Below, in pieces: positions 26,512 to 37,880 of a DNA stretch of 64,000 nt (position 1 is its first letter; every line of letters starts with the position of its first letter). The notes beneath the pieces are model-generated. The model ran no database searches, was not told the origin of the DNA, and saw only the letters and a program-made list of their open reading frames with translations. The stretch covers positions 6,573,501 to 6,637,500 of the forward strand of contig NC_084769.1 in assembly GCF_028858725.1 (NCBI RefSeq), written 5' to 3'. The DNA comes from Colius striatus (taxonomy: Eukaryota > Chordata > Aves > Coliiformes > Coliidae). Made by a program: the position numbers and the translations under genes.

Positions 26512-29500
26512 CCAACATCTTTCCACTCCTTACTGTAAGGTTTGTCTTGCCAAAGACCATAGGAAGTGTTTCTAGAAAATTGTTACAAATGCTTCTGGAA
26601 ACTGCAATTACTGACCAAAAAAACTCCTGGTAACTTAAAAGCTCTCTGAAGTAGCTTTGAAGAGCTTTATGTCTGATTCCACCTGCCTAAACGTCTCTCT
26701 GCTATCACTTTGAAATGAGTGGAGGAATCACTATCAATGACAGAACACAGAGCATGATCTGCTTATACCAATGAGTTTGATTTTTAAAATGAATTTTGAG
26801 CTGTAGTTCTTTCTATAGTGAACACACGACTGAAGGTTTCTACTTGCTACACTTAACTATTCACAGTCTAGCTACAGAGTGCCTTCTGTGATCTGAGAAT
26901 GCAGAGAGAGCTGCACGCCTGCATGAAATCCCAAGCCATCTTTTATGAATTATTTAATCCTACAAAACACATTTCCCTCGATTCATTACTTCATTGATGA
27001 CATTTGCTGACTGAAAAGCTGCAGTAGTACTTGCCTTCACTAATCATCAGATCAAAGCAGGCTGTTAGGGGTTTAATTTGAGTAACACTACTGAAGAATG
27101 GTTTCTGGTTTGAGAAACGTAACTTTTCTCACCCACCTGCCCAGCTGCTTTTCTTCTTCCCTACTGATTCCACTCTCAAACTAAAAATTAATCTATCAGG
27201 TCTTTCTTTCGCTAGTTCTGAGACTTTTAAAGATGGGAGAGGCTTTCATGGTTCTTTTCAACTTAAGTCTGACAGAACTCTGCAAACAGGAAAAATGAGA
27301 GTGGGATAGATTTATGGACTGGTGGATAAAAATGAGTGGAACAGGACAACCATAGAGCTCCTCCTGCTGTAAGTGAAAGAAAACCTCCATGAGCAGAAAC
27401 ACTGCCACATCAGGTTTGGCTCCCTGTGAGCACAGGGGTGATGTCTTCTATCCAATCCAGAGGTATCAGACCTGATGATACCCAATGATGCAATTTTAGA
27501 CTCCAGTAACTTCAAGGCCTTTGTAGACTAATTGCTACCACACTTCACATTGTTGCAGCTCTCTCAAAGGTAATGGAGCACTCACTGTTCTATGTCAGTT
27601 TTCATACAGATTTCTATCCCATAAGCTGAAGAGTAGAGAAATATTTGAGGTCAACACAGAACAAACTGCACTGTGACCTTATCTTGGAAATATTAATAGG
27701 TCACTCATAAATTATTGCTGTTCTCCTTAGCTAAGCCAGCTGCTCTCAATATACCATTTGCAGGCAGCTTGCCCTTATTGAGACAAGTTTTACAGAGCAA
27801 GAGGCAAAACTAATATGTGGCAAACTTAATTGCAAATCCATGGCTGTGTCCCAGGGATTCTGATCCAACAAATAAACCAGTTCTCCCAGGCAGGCTTCTT
27901 TTCCCCACATTTGTTTGCACAGAGGTCATATATTTTTCAAACAAAACCCCAACAGATGCAAAACAAAAAAGCAACAAAATGAACTACCTTGATTCAGAGA
28001 AGATTCCTCAGTCCCTCTGATTTATCCCAATGCTGAACAATTTCAGAAGTTCCAAAGCAGGCTTTGCCAGTTCTCCAAAATATCTGTGCTGGAAATTAGA
28101 CTCTGCCTTTCTTGCTCTCTTCAACCATAAAGGGAAGCTGTTTCTCCAGAAGGTCAAAGCATAGCTTCATCCGAAGTTTCTCAGTGGCTCTGGTCTGGAT
28201 TCTAAACAAAAATAAGATGCCTGTGTTGGCTTCCCCACTCCTGAACTACCCTTCCCAAGATACTTCCCTCTGCCCCCACCTGGGCCACAATTTAAAAGTG
28301 AATGTAGTAAGCTGATGTTTCCTCTAGGGGCTGCTGTGCCTGGAAAAGGAGTAGGTACTAAAAACCATACAGGAAAGAAAATACAGAGTAAGGTGCTGAA
28401 GTACACAATTGCCTTTCCAGTAACAAATCGTTTTCATTTTAGATGTTAAATACGAGGGGTTTTGCCTTACCATTTAAATTGAAAGATTTTATATTGAATG
28501 TCAAAGGAAACTTTTTACGAATGAAGCAAGAGAAAGGGACATTCAGAAACCTGAACTCACAAATGAATAACTAACTACAGCTGCAATCACCGCCAACATC
28601 TATACCACATGTAGCAGCAGCGGGGCTTGCATTACAGGCTGTAATTCTTTGATCTCATCAACTGTGGCAACGAGTGTTGGAAATCAGTGGAAGGAATTGT
28701 GCTTACTCTCCACCTCAGTTGCCTAATAACAAGCTTACAGGCAGGATCTGGGAAACACAGACTCTTTCACAGTGGCGTGACGTGGAAAGCTTCAAGATTC
28801 CTGGTTTCTCCAGGATATATCTTGTGAAAAGTTGCTTTGGTATTATGGAAGATGATAAACAAAACAAAGCACTTGTGCTAATTTTTTAAAGCCAACCAAT
28901 TATGGACTTAGCCTAAGAGCTTGTATTATTTGTCAACCTGCTATGAGTGTTCTGATAACATAACAGGTGTTCTAGATGTTTTATGAAGAATTTTATCTCA
29001 TGAGGTACCAAAGGCCACTGGGGTATGTGCTACAATCTAGCCTGGGTAGATGTAGAATAATAAAAGAGTAACACACCTGGGCAGATTTAGAATAATAAAA
29101 TAAAAGAGCAACACAATCTGACAATTGCTGATAAACAGTGTGAAAAGTGATGCAGAGCACGGTGCCTTAATCAGGGATTCAAGTCACTGCTTATGTTGGA
29201 AATGATGTAAATAAAGAGATAGCCATTTTGGTCAATTCAGCCAGAAAAAATGATCCTTTCAAAAACCACAGGGCACCTCTTCAAGGAAGAAAAAGATAGA
29301 TTTTTCTCTATCTTTGAAAAAGTTCACTTGGGCATGTTATCATCTCTTTAAGCTATTTATATCCCTGACTTGCTAAAACTCTAAAAAACATTAAAAATAT
29401 TCCAATTGTGTTGTCTTCCAGAACGACTCAAAGTTCACCTTGATACTTGGCAATCACATACAGATTTTTTTTCCTTATCACTCCTAATATAAAAGTTGAC

Positions 29501-29991
29501 AGTAAAAAAAATGGCATCTTTTTATATAAAAGATTATGCCTTAGAAGCATAATAAAAGTGAAAGTGAAGTGGATTTGGAACAAGATTTTTTTCAATACTA
29601 AATGAATGCAACAGCAAATTCAAATCTCTCAAGTAACAGTCATCATTTTAGCACAGCTCTGGGACTTTTAGGTTTTTTTAAACATTAAGATGGACCTTTT
29701 TTTAACCAGAATTCCACGGCAAATATTTTTGTGATGATGTAGATTTGCTTATGTTGTCTCCTGGATCAAACAGAAACCACGTGGTACAGGTGTGTGGATA
29801 TGGTTCATTCATATCCTATGAGAAAAAAAGTTTTCAAAAATTCAAACTCAAATCTTCCAAAATAAACCAATTTTAGCACTTAGAACCTTAGAGCTGAAGT
29901 AAACAGGGTAGGCTCAGCATAAATGAATCTTACACAAGAATCGAATCTCAATGATAAAATACCCCTTGGCAAGAAACTAAGTGATGAAATA
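26512..29991. other. Non-coding stretch with a short tandem duplication
   Basis: No gene recognised in about 3.5 kb. The one clear structure is the tandem duplication at 29,041-29,115, listed separately. Confidence 0.55.
29041..29115. repeat. Two-copy tandem duplication, 35/40 bp
   Basis: Copy one (29,041-29,075) and copy two (29,076-29,115) both begin CCTGGG(T/C)AGAT and end AAAGAG(T/C)AACACA. Copy two also has a 5-bp internal expansion of the AATAA/TAAAA step. The copies differ at a few bases, so the duplication is not recent. Confidence 0.85.
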
Positions 29992-30206
29992 ATCACAGAA
30001 TCATAGAATGGCAGAGGTTGGAAGAGAGTTAGAGATCATTCAGTCCAAACCCCTTGCTAAAGCAATTCTCACCTAGATCAGGTCACATAGGAATGTGTCC
30101 AGGCAGGTCCTGAAGACCTCCAAGGAAGGAGACTCCACACCCTCCCTGGGCAGCCTGTGCCAGGGCTCCCTCACCTCAACAGTGAAGTAGTTTTTCTTAT
30201 GTTTAA
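29992..30206 (-). mobile_element. CR1 LINE, short 3' fragment, head-to-head with the next copy
   Basis: A minus-strand CR1 end of about 215 bp: TCACAGAATCATAGAATGGCAG on the plus strand, then the usual GGTTGGAAGAGAG block, and a minus-strand frame reading [20 protein letters not shown] and a final DLI. It stops abruptly at TTTTTCTTATGTTTAA, and only about 30 bp separate it from a plus-strand CR1 of a different type. Confidence 0.92.
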
Positions 30207-30237
30207 TATATCCATTTACGATGAGAAAAACACACAC

Positions 30238-30505
30238 ATGGGGCAATGGGTACAAACTAGAACACAAGAGGTACCAAACAAACACAAGGAAAAACTTCTT
30301 CAGTGTTGAGGTGAGGGAGCACTGGCAGGGGCTGCCCAGATGGGTTGTGGAGTCTCCGTCTCTGGGGACATTCCAAACCCACCTGGATGAGTTCCTGTGT
30401 GACCTGCTCTAGGTGGCCCTGCTCTGGCAGAGGGGTTGGACTGGATGAGCTTTCGAGGTCCCTTCCAGCCTTTAAGATTCTGTTATGGAAATTCTGTTAT
30501 GGAAA
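30238..30505 (+). mobile_element. CR1 LINE, 3' fragment, second type
   Basis: A plus-strand CR1 end beginning with GGGCAATGGGTACAAACTAG. The frame 30,221-30,412 reads NGYKLEHKRYQTNTRKNFF, VREHWQGLPRWVVESPSLGT and FLCDLL. The 3' end has GGTCCCTTCCAGCCTTTAAGATTCTGT and a tail that contains ATTCTGTTATGGAA twice. It matches the copy at 51,594-51,859 (RWVVES, DEFLC) better than its immediate neighbour, so the two adjoining copies are independent insertions, not a folded-back single event. Confidence 0.9.
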
Positions 30506-31060
30506 TACCAAAAATTCTCTGAGGGTGGCTAAAAAAAAGAACCTGAGGGCGTTAATGCAGAGACAGTCTGCCCTCAAATGCTATAATTGCTCTAGTGAAC
30601 ATTTAGTATTGCAATAACTCTAGAGAGCATGACTTCTAAAGCCAATTTTATCTAAAAGCTCTTTTTCAGCTGGATAGAGAAAACACATTTTCCTTTAAAG
30701 CAGAATTTTCATCATCACTCTTCCTCAATATTATATCTTCCCAAGTCTTTTTGGTTTGACATGTCTAGCCATAGTCTATAAACTTTGGAAGTTTAACCAT
30801 TCTAGTAAATTGTAATACATTTAATAGATTTTAAAAGGAAAAAAAATGTGGAGAATTTGAGCAATCTTAACTTTCTACCAAGTGTAAAGCACCATCTTAA
30901 ATCAGGATTTATCCATGCCTAGAGTATCCCCCGCACTTTGATGCAGGAATGTATCAAAACATTGTGAGGGATACGGGAGACTGAAAAGCAAAATTGTTTC
31001 ACCTGATACAGTTACTCATATGGTTCCTGTTCAAGGAAGTTTCTCTGTTGAAGCTGTTTA
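30506..31060. other. Non-coding spacer
   Basis: No gene or recognisable repeat between two CR1 insertions. AT-rich. Confidence 0.5.
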
Positions 31061-31347
31061 TAGAATCATCATAGAGTCATAGAATGGCAGGGGTTGGAAG
31101 GGACCTTTAGAGATCATCTAGTCCACCCCCCCTGCAGAAGCAGGGTCACCTAGATCAGGTCACACAGGAACATGTACAGGTGGGTTTTGAAGGCCTCCAA
31201 GGAAGGAGCCTCCACACCCTCCCTGGGCAGCCTGTGCCAGGGCTCCCTCACCTCAACAGTGACATAGTTTTTCCTTATGTTTAAATGGAACTTTTTGTGT
31301 TCCAGCTTCATCCCATCACCCCTTGTCCTGTTGTTAGACACCATGGT
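31061..31347 (-). mobile_element. CR1 LINE, 3' fragment
   Basis: A minus-strand CR1 end of about 285 bp. On the plus strand it opens TAGAATCATCATAGAGTCAT, followed by AGAATGGCAGGGGTTGGAAG and the ACCTAGATCAGGTCACA block. The minus-strand frame reads [47 protein letters not shown] and a final DLI. The copy ends where the sequence reads TTGTCCTGTTGTTAGACACC. The open frame that continues upstream (to 31,599) is host sequence, not element. Confidence 0.93.
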
Positions 31348-33739
31348 GACTAAATGGGTGACTAAAGTCAATGAAGTTGGGCAAACACTGAAAGGCTTTC
31401 TTGAAAAGGGCTTCAACAGAGGCTTCAGCACTTCCCTGAATGGGAACTCCTCAGTGTCAAAAAACCCATTTGATTCACAAACCAAAATACATAAATAAAT
31501 AGTTTTTAAGAGGATGAAAACACCAGCAACAGAACACCACACAAATAGCACACATTTCTTGTGACTATTGCAGCTGGAAGCCTGAAAATTCTTCCTCACA
31601 TAATAAAATATTACTATTGATGAGAATAGATGTAATCTATCACTATTTTTTCAAAGGCTGGAATGTTCAGTTTGGTCTAGACTTTGTAAAAGCAGGAAGA
31701 TCAGTCACCAAATTGTCTCCTTGGTCCTGCTGTATCAATTTCCTTAGCATTTGCTCAGGTATTTTGCTCTGCATTAGACTTTGACTAACGATTACTGACT
31801 TCCAGATGTCCCTTTGCATTCATTCATTCATGCTCATTAAAAGGTTTAAAACGTATTGATTACCACTACTGCATACTGCTCCGTTTTAATTAGTGACCTG
31901 CTCTCACTCATCTTCTTCCAGTATCATCAGCACATCCACTAAAAGTTTTACTCTATCAAATGGTTAAGTTTGTCCATAGAATTAGATCTGGATGTGCCTT
32001 TTGCACTTACTCACAGATCTGTGTCCACTGGTAAACTGTCCTACTCCACCTGCCTGGATTCTTAAACTTCTTTGAGTATATGTAAACTCTAGGAACTCAA
32101 ATGGAGTTAGTCAGTACTGGTGACTCATCTGTGTCTCTTTCAAATTATTTTCAAGATCAAAAATCAAGTTAAAGGTTACAGAAGAAAAACAGTTCAATAT
32201 AGTGGTCCCTCACAGCCTTCTGAAACCAAGCTTTAAATCTAAACGTGTAACGAACTCCTCTGAGGACCTGAACTAGAGTCTGTCAGTGCTACAGCACAGA
32301 TCCATTACCTGAGTTATCACAGGAGTAGTAAATAGCAGGAGCAGACTATTATTCTCTATTTAGATAGTCACTACTGAGAAGCCCAGTACATGAGCTGCAC
32401 TGAGAAAAAGACTGTGTGTGTAATCCAAATTAACTGATGTGATAGAAAATGCCGGTGGAGAGGCAATCTCTGTTTCAAGCTAAGCTTACAGGTCAGCTTA
32501 AAGACAACTGAGCACCTCAGATAAATGAGGGAACAATGAAGGGGGAAAAAAAGGTATTAAGAGGATGGACAGCAAAGAGACAGAAAGTGCTGTTGTTAAT
32601 GCAGCTGTAGAGAACTTAAGATTTTAAATTTATATGGCAGTCATTATATGCAGCGAGACAACAAACTCAAATATTCTGGCAGCAACACATGGATTCTGGA
32701 GAATGGGAGGACCCAGGAGTGCTGGCACAGAATATGTCAGCTTGCCAAGTCTTGCTTGGAGCAGCAATGCTAGTAATATCCCTGCATGGCCTGGAGGAAA
32801 ACAATTAGATATTGGAATACAAAAAAAGGGGAAGCTGCAACAGGCTTATTTGCTTAGTGTGTAGCCAGGATATTTAGAGAAAACAGTCACAGAAAATGAG
32901 TTTTGTTAAATTTCACGTAGTTTAAATGAAATTAATGGGTACATAAAAACAGACTTGCAACTTAGGTTCCTAATGTCTCAATGACGAGTGTGCTAGGCCT
33001 AACTACACAACAATTAACTTCATATTTAGAGATAAGCACAGTCCCCAAAAATGGCAATTTCAATGTGCTTATTCATGAAAGTGTAATAAAGTAAGAATCA
33101 TAAAAAAATCACCTGAAAAAGTAGACAAGAGTCTTCAGCCTCACACAAAAGTATATGGAACCAAAAGAACCCAAGGCACTCACTCTTTAGGAAGAACTAA
33201 AGGCAGTCTGGCCCTGCTCTCAAATGACTCTCCTGCTTTAGTTTTCAATATAAATGAAGGTTCTGAATAGTTAGTCAAATCAATCTAATGCAAAGGGCAG
33301 GAGAAAATGGAAGTGAAAGGTATAAGCCCCATGGTAAAACCAAAGTCCAACAGGTGATACGTTCAGACAAGTGTAGGCACAGATGCCATGGCAGGCAATC
33401 CTCACTCCAGAACTCTGAAACATCCAACATGGGAAACTGCAAGTCAGGTAGAAGAGATTTGTAATAAAACTACAAAATCAGGAATGATATATATGTAAAA
33501 CAGCAAATGCCATTCTTCTCCCTAATAATATGGAAAGGAAGAGAAACAGTGTCAGCAAACATAAGCTTTAGAAATACACATAGCTGCTGAAAGCAATCTG
33601 AATGAAGGGAAAAAAAGGCTTGGACACAAGGGTAAATACATTCACCTGGCTTTGGGTTTGGTTTGGTGTTGGCTGGGTATTTTTTCAGAAAGGTAGATTA
33701 TTCTAGGGTGATGAATATTTCATTACCTGCCTTTGATCA
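31348..33739. other. Non-coding stretch, no gene recognised
   Basis: About 2.4 kb without a supportable gene. It has a short (CATT)-type run near 31,818-31,830 and otherwise ordinary composition. Confidence 0.5.
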
Positions 33740-33962
33740 GGTTCCTAATTTTCTAGACAAACACAATAGAGTCATCTATCAGGACTTCAGTCAAAATGTG
33801 ACTGGATGTCATGTGGGAAAACAGATGGGCTGGAGAAGGCAATTAGGAGAAAGTTGTGAAGAGGGTAAGGTATGGTTTAACAGGTTGCATTCAAGGTCTG
33901 GAAGGAAACAACTAATACAGTTCATCAAAGATCTATCTTGGGGCCACTATTATACAATAAAT
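33740..33962 (+). mobile_element. Possible very old LINE reverse-transcriptase relic
   Basis: The plus-strand frame contains VIYQDFSQN, which resembles the VVYLDFSKAFD reverse-transcriptase motif of CR1-type LINEs. About 170 bp later comes TCTATCTTGGGGCCACTATT, which resembles the family's 'GSVLGPLLFN' codons. The spacing is roughly right for palm subdomains A and B of a CR1/L3-like enzyme. Similarity is weak, with frameshifts between the blocks, so this may be coincidence. The solitary LTR lies about 180 bp downstream. Confidence 0.4.
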
Positions 33963-34143
33963 TAATTACCAATTCTGGCATAAAATGTAGGGCCTTGCTC
34001 TTGCCATGTGCTGCTGACACAGAAGCTGTAGGCAGTCAGTGGTGCAAAGGATGTGGGTAACATCCTGGAACAACTGGAACAACAGAAAAAACAAGTAATT
34101 GATGTATTCTTGAAAAGGAAAATGCAATAATACCATGTATTGG

Positions 34144-35243
34144 TGTATTGGGTTTGCATGGCAAGGTTTTGGTACTATTGTGGCTGCACTTCTGTGAGAA
34201 ACTGCCAGAAGCTGCCCCGTGTCTGACAGAGCCACCACCAACCGGCTCCCAGCCGGACCTGCCGCTGGGCGAGGCCGAGCCCATTGGTGACGGTGGCAGC
34301 GCCTCTGGGAGAGCAGAGATAAGAAGGGGAAAACCTGCACAACAGCAACTGCAGAGAGAGGAGTGGGAATAGTGAGAGTGAGAGCTGTGCAGACACCCAG
34401 GGCAGTGGAGGAGGAGGAAAGGGAGGAGGTGCTCCAGGCCTGGAGCAAAGGTTCCCCTGCAGCCCGTGGTGCAGCCCATGATGAGGCAGGATGGGCTCTG
34501 CAGCCGTGGAGGAGCAGAGACCCACCCACAGCCCAGAGTGACCCCATGCTGTAGCAGGGGGATGCCCAAAGGAGCTGTGACCCCATGGCAAGCCCACGCT
34601 GGAGCAGGCTCCTGGCAGCACCTGTGAAACTGTGGACAGAGGAGCCCATGCTGAAGCAGGTTTGCTGTCAGGACTTGTGACCCCATGGGGCACTCACACT
34701 GTAGCAGTCTATTCCTGAAGAACTGCACCCCACGGTAGGGACCCACCCTGGAGCAGTTCATGAAGAACTGCAGCCTGTGGGAAGGACTCACGTTGAAGTT
34801 CTTGGAGGATTGTCTCGTGTGGGAGGGACCCATTGCTGGAGCAGAAGACTGTGAGGAGTTTGAGGAGGAAGGAGAGGCAGAGACAATGTGTGATGAACTG
34901 ACTGCAACCCCCATTCCCCAGCTCCTCACGCCACTGAGCAGGAGGAGCCAGAGAAAATGGGAGTGAAGTTGAACCTGGCAATAAGGAGGGGTGGAGAGAA
35001 GGCACTTTTTAAGATTGGGTTTTATTTCTCACTATCTTAACCCTGATTTGATTGGTAGTAATTTTTTTCCCCCCCAAGTCTGTTTTGCCCATGATGGTAA
35101 TTGCTGAGTGATCTCCTTCTGTCCCTATCACAACCCACAAGCCTTTCATAATATTTTTCTCTTTCCCCTTCCCAGCTGAGGAGGGCAGTGATAGAGCAGC
35201 TTTGGTGGGCACCTGGCATCCAGCCAGGGTCAACTCACCACCA
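34144..35243 (+). mobile_element. Solitary LTR of an endogenous retrovirus (neoavian-type)
   Basis: A GC-richer island of about 1.1 kb that starts TGTATTGGGTTTGCATGGCA, continues with GCAAGGTTTTGGTA, a GACAGAGCCACCACCAACCG block, a GGCGAGGCCGAGCCCATTGG block and CCTGCACAACAGCAACTGCA. It finishes with TGGTGGGCACCTGGCATCCA and GCCAGGGTCAACTCACCA. This order matches my memory of an LTR family common in zebra finch and other Neoaves. There is no gag, pol or env next to it and no second LTR, so it is a recombination product (solo LTR). I could not identify a target-site duplication, and the exact right end (35,240-35,243) is uncertain. The expected AATAAA-like signal near 35,050 is altered. The long minus-strand frames across it have no recognisable retroviral protein. 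Confidence 0.82.
34541..34845 (+). repeat. Degenerate roughly 50-bp tandem units inside the LTR
   Basis: Seven units, each carrying a CCCA(C/T)GCTG(G/T/A)AGCAG-like core, occur at about 34,543, 34,593, 34,644, 34,693, 34,743, 34,787 and 34,830, i.e. every 43-52 bp. Each core is preceded by a TGTGACCCCATGG- or CTGCACCCC-like lead. Two weaker copies may precede them (34,468 and 34,507). Copies have diverged individually, so the array was present when the LTR family spread or soon after. Confidence 0.75.
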
Positions 35244-37590
35244 CCAGAGATTATATTTCCAAATGAGATAGATCAGGCATTACTGATGTTCCACAAGACA
35301 TTTGGAAGTTCACCCACATTCAAAAAGGATTAATTCCAATGGGAACAGACAGAAGAAAAGTTTTGTCAAGTGAATTGTGGTTGAATGACAGATGGGTTTG
35401 ATGCTAACTACAGGTTGTACTTGTTTGTGCTTATAAATGACCTGATAAAGGAATAAAAATCGCTATTGACTTTGAACACAAGCATTAAAGACCATGTATT
35501 AATCAGGTATCTTTCACTGCCCTGTAGTAGACAAGATGGTTTAGTAGGACCCTGAGTGCTTAGTTTAGTTTTTCTTCAGTTGGCTCATCAATCCATTTCT
35601 AGAGAGATCAGGATTGCTTCCTGCAGTATACAATCATTATTTCCTGAGATGAACCGAGTATTTGTTATTGTCCCTTAAAATCAGACCAGAAAATTTTCCC
35701 TTCCCCATTTAAATGCCACTTGAAGATCACAATAACATGCCAGAGCAAGGGAATGCAAAGCTCAAACCTTGCATTCTGTTCTTAACCAACATTACCATGA
35801 CTTTTCTGAGGAGTAACACAAATAACAATAGTACTTATCATTTACTGTGCACGGTGCTTTTCATCTTCAAAGTGCTTTACAAATATTTACTGCTAGTTAA
35901 TCTGCAAAAAAAAAAAGAGCATGATTTAAGGCCAGCTTCTGATAGCTTGAGTGACAAAGTTAATGTCATTTAAATCTAGCCTGTTTGTATATAATAGGAT
36001 AGAACTACAGTACTTCAGTTTAAGCACTATTGTTCCATTAAAAGCCAATTACAGAAATTCAGCTTTCCTTGAATTTATAGAGCACAGCTTTTCATTTTAG
36101 AGGGGAAAAAAAAGAAAAGATTTGTCTAAATGCTTCATCCGAATTTAGTCTTCATAATTCTAACTAATTGCATAACAGTCTTTTCACCCAGCTGCACAGT
36201 GTGCAGTTGGCCGTGAGGAGCCGCGGTCCCCGCGCCACCCTGGCAGGCAATACCCCCTGCCAGCAGCAGAGAGCGCTCAAGACGTTTCCATGTCTTGCAA
36301 GGAACCAGAGACCGAACCGCAGGGTATTTCCCATCCTCCCGGATCAACATCAAAGCCTTGGGCAGCTCCGCAGAGCGCTTCCTTACCGTTCGGCCGAGAA
36401 CTGGCTCGTTTACATGTGCAAAAATATCATTTCAGTACCATATAAGAGATACTTAACGTGTACGGAGCATCGTTTAGCTATTGTCCATCCAGGATGGGAA
36501 GGCAACTTTTGGCTTTGAATTCTAATAGGTAAATCCTAACCTATTTTATCCCATATTAAAAATCAAATCAAACGGTAGCACAACAGGTTGAAGACCAGGA
36601 AAATAAAAAGAACGTTTCAATACTGCTACAAAAAGTAACCCCGTGAATGCCATTCCAGTACATTGACTCCATGACCAGCACTGCCAGAGTTTGTTCTCTG
36701 AATCTCTGAGCCTGCTGCAAAGGAATCCCTTTTAGAGCAGTTCAGCTTATATGGAGTTTCCTTGGCTCAAGCACATTTTCTGAACCCAAATGTGAGAACA
36801 TGATTTGCAGCTTGATGGCATCCACATGGTATGTTTTGTGAGATCCCTAGCAGCAGAGCCTGGAAAGGACCAGTTGAGATGTAACACCCAAATAAGCATT
36901 ACCTGGTAAAATCGTGGCTGTTTTCATGTGCCATGAAACAGATTGCAAAGTTCTTTCCAGTGGCAAGGATTTGGGTGGGTGAAAATACAAAGGTAGTCAA
37001 AATGTAACCTTAACACCGAGCTAGTAAGAAGATGAGACAGGGCAACACAAGAATTGAGAGGAAACTAATCTGCAAACAACGGCTAAGCTTTGGAAACTGA
37101 AACCACTACGTCCACTTCAGCCCCATGGCAGAGAGCTTGTATCACATCACACATGGATTATCTATCCCCTAGCAAGCGCCGGCACTGCCGGGGGTACCCA
37201 TTAAGGGTGGTACTGCTTTGGTTGCAGGCTGTGTGGGAGGCACAGGAGCCAAACACGGCCAGGGCTTCCATCCAACCCCAGCCTCCTGCACTCACAACTG
37301 CATTTATCCTTTCAAGGTTGTGCATTACAAGGTTGTAGCTCAAAAAGCACAGGAACAAAAGTTTCAGGCTGCTCATGCCCATCTCAAAAGCGAGTCCAGT
37401 GTGTATTTATGTTAGCAAATGGATATAACCTCAGAGTTAACTATCTGGAGACAGATCCTCCCACCCTCTGGGCTTCCAGCATGCTCAGGTAGGTGCCACT
37501 ACCCAGGCTCCACTTTCCTCATGGTGCCAGCAAGTGTTACCCGCTCCCCAGCACAGCTCAAGTCCCACACAAGGAGCCCATTTAAATTTA
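35244..37590. other. Non-coding stretch upstream of the CpG island
   Basis: No gene recognised. A-rich runs occur at about 35,908-35,919 and 36,104-36,119. A small CpG-enriched patch lies at 36,190-36,410 (separate entry). From about 37,080 the GC content rises toward the island. Confidence 0.5.
36190..36410. promoter_or_regulatory. Minor CpG-enriched patch, possible distal promoter element
   Basis: CpGs are locally frequent (GAGCCGCGGTCCCCGCGCC, AGAGCGCT, CTCCCGGAT, CCGTTCGGCCGAG) about 1.4 kb before the main island. On the minus strand the sequence GAACG/GTAAGG at 36,387-36,382 resembles a splice donor, which would fit an exon of a divergent transcript. No coding frame is recognisable. It could also be the outer shore of the main island. 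Confidence 0.3.
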
Positions 37591-37880
37591 TCCCTGTCCC
37601 CACACCAGCTCGAAGGGACGCTGTCCCCAGCCAACAGGTAAGCGGTGTCCCTGAGGCAGCCCAGGGGCCCGGCCAGGCAGGCCAAAGGGCATGGCCACCC
37701 CGCCACGTCTCCTCACAGCTGCGGCAGAGAAAGACGTCGAGTTTCCCCGCAGGGGCCACAGCTGCCCACTCGTGTGTGGGTGCCAGCGGGAGGGCAGATC
37801 CATCGAAAGAAATGCGGCAGTGACAGTGGACTTCCTCTAAAAACGGGGCCAGGGGGTGAACGCTAAGTCAAACCCTTCAC

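Noticed and set aside
33966..34929. Minus-strand frames of 172-297 codons across the LTR.
   Set aside because: They run antisense to the LTR and show no retroviral protein motif; they result from the GC-rich repeated units.
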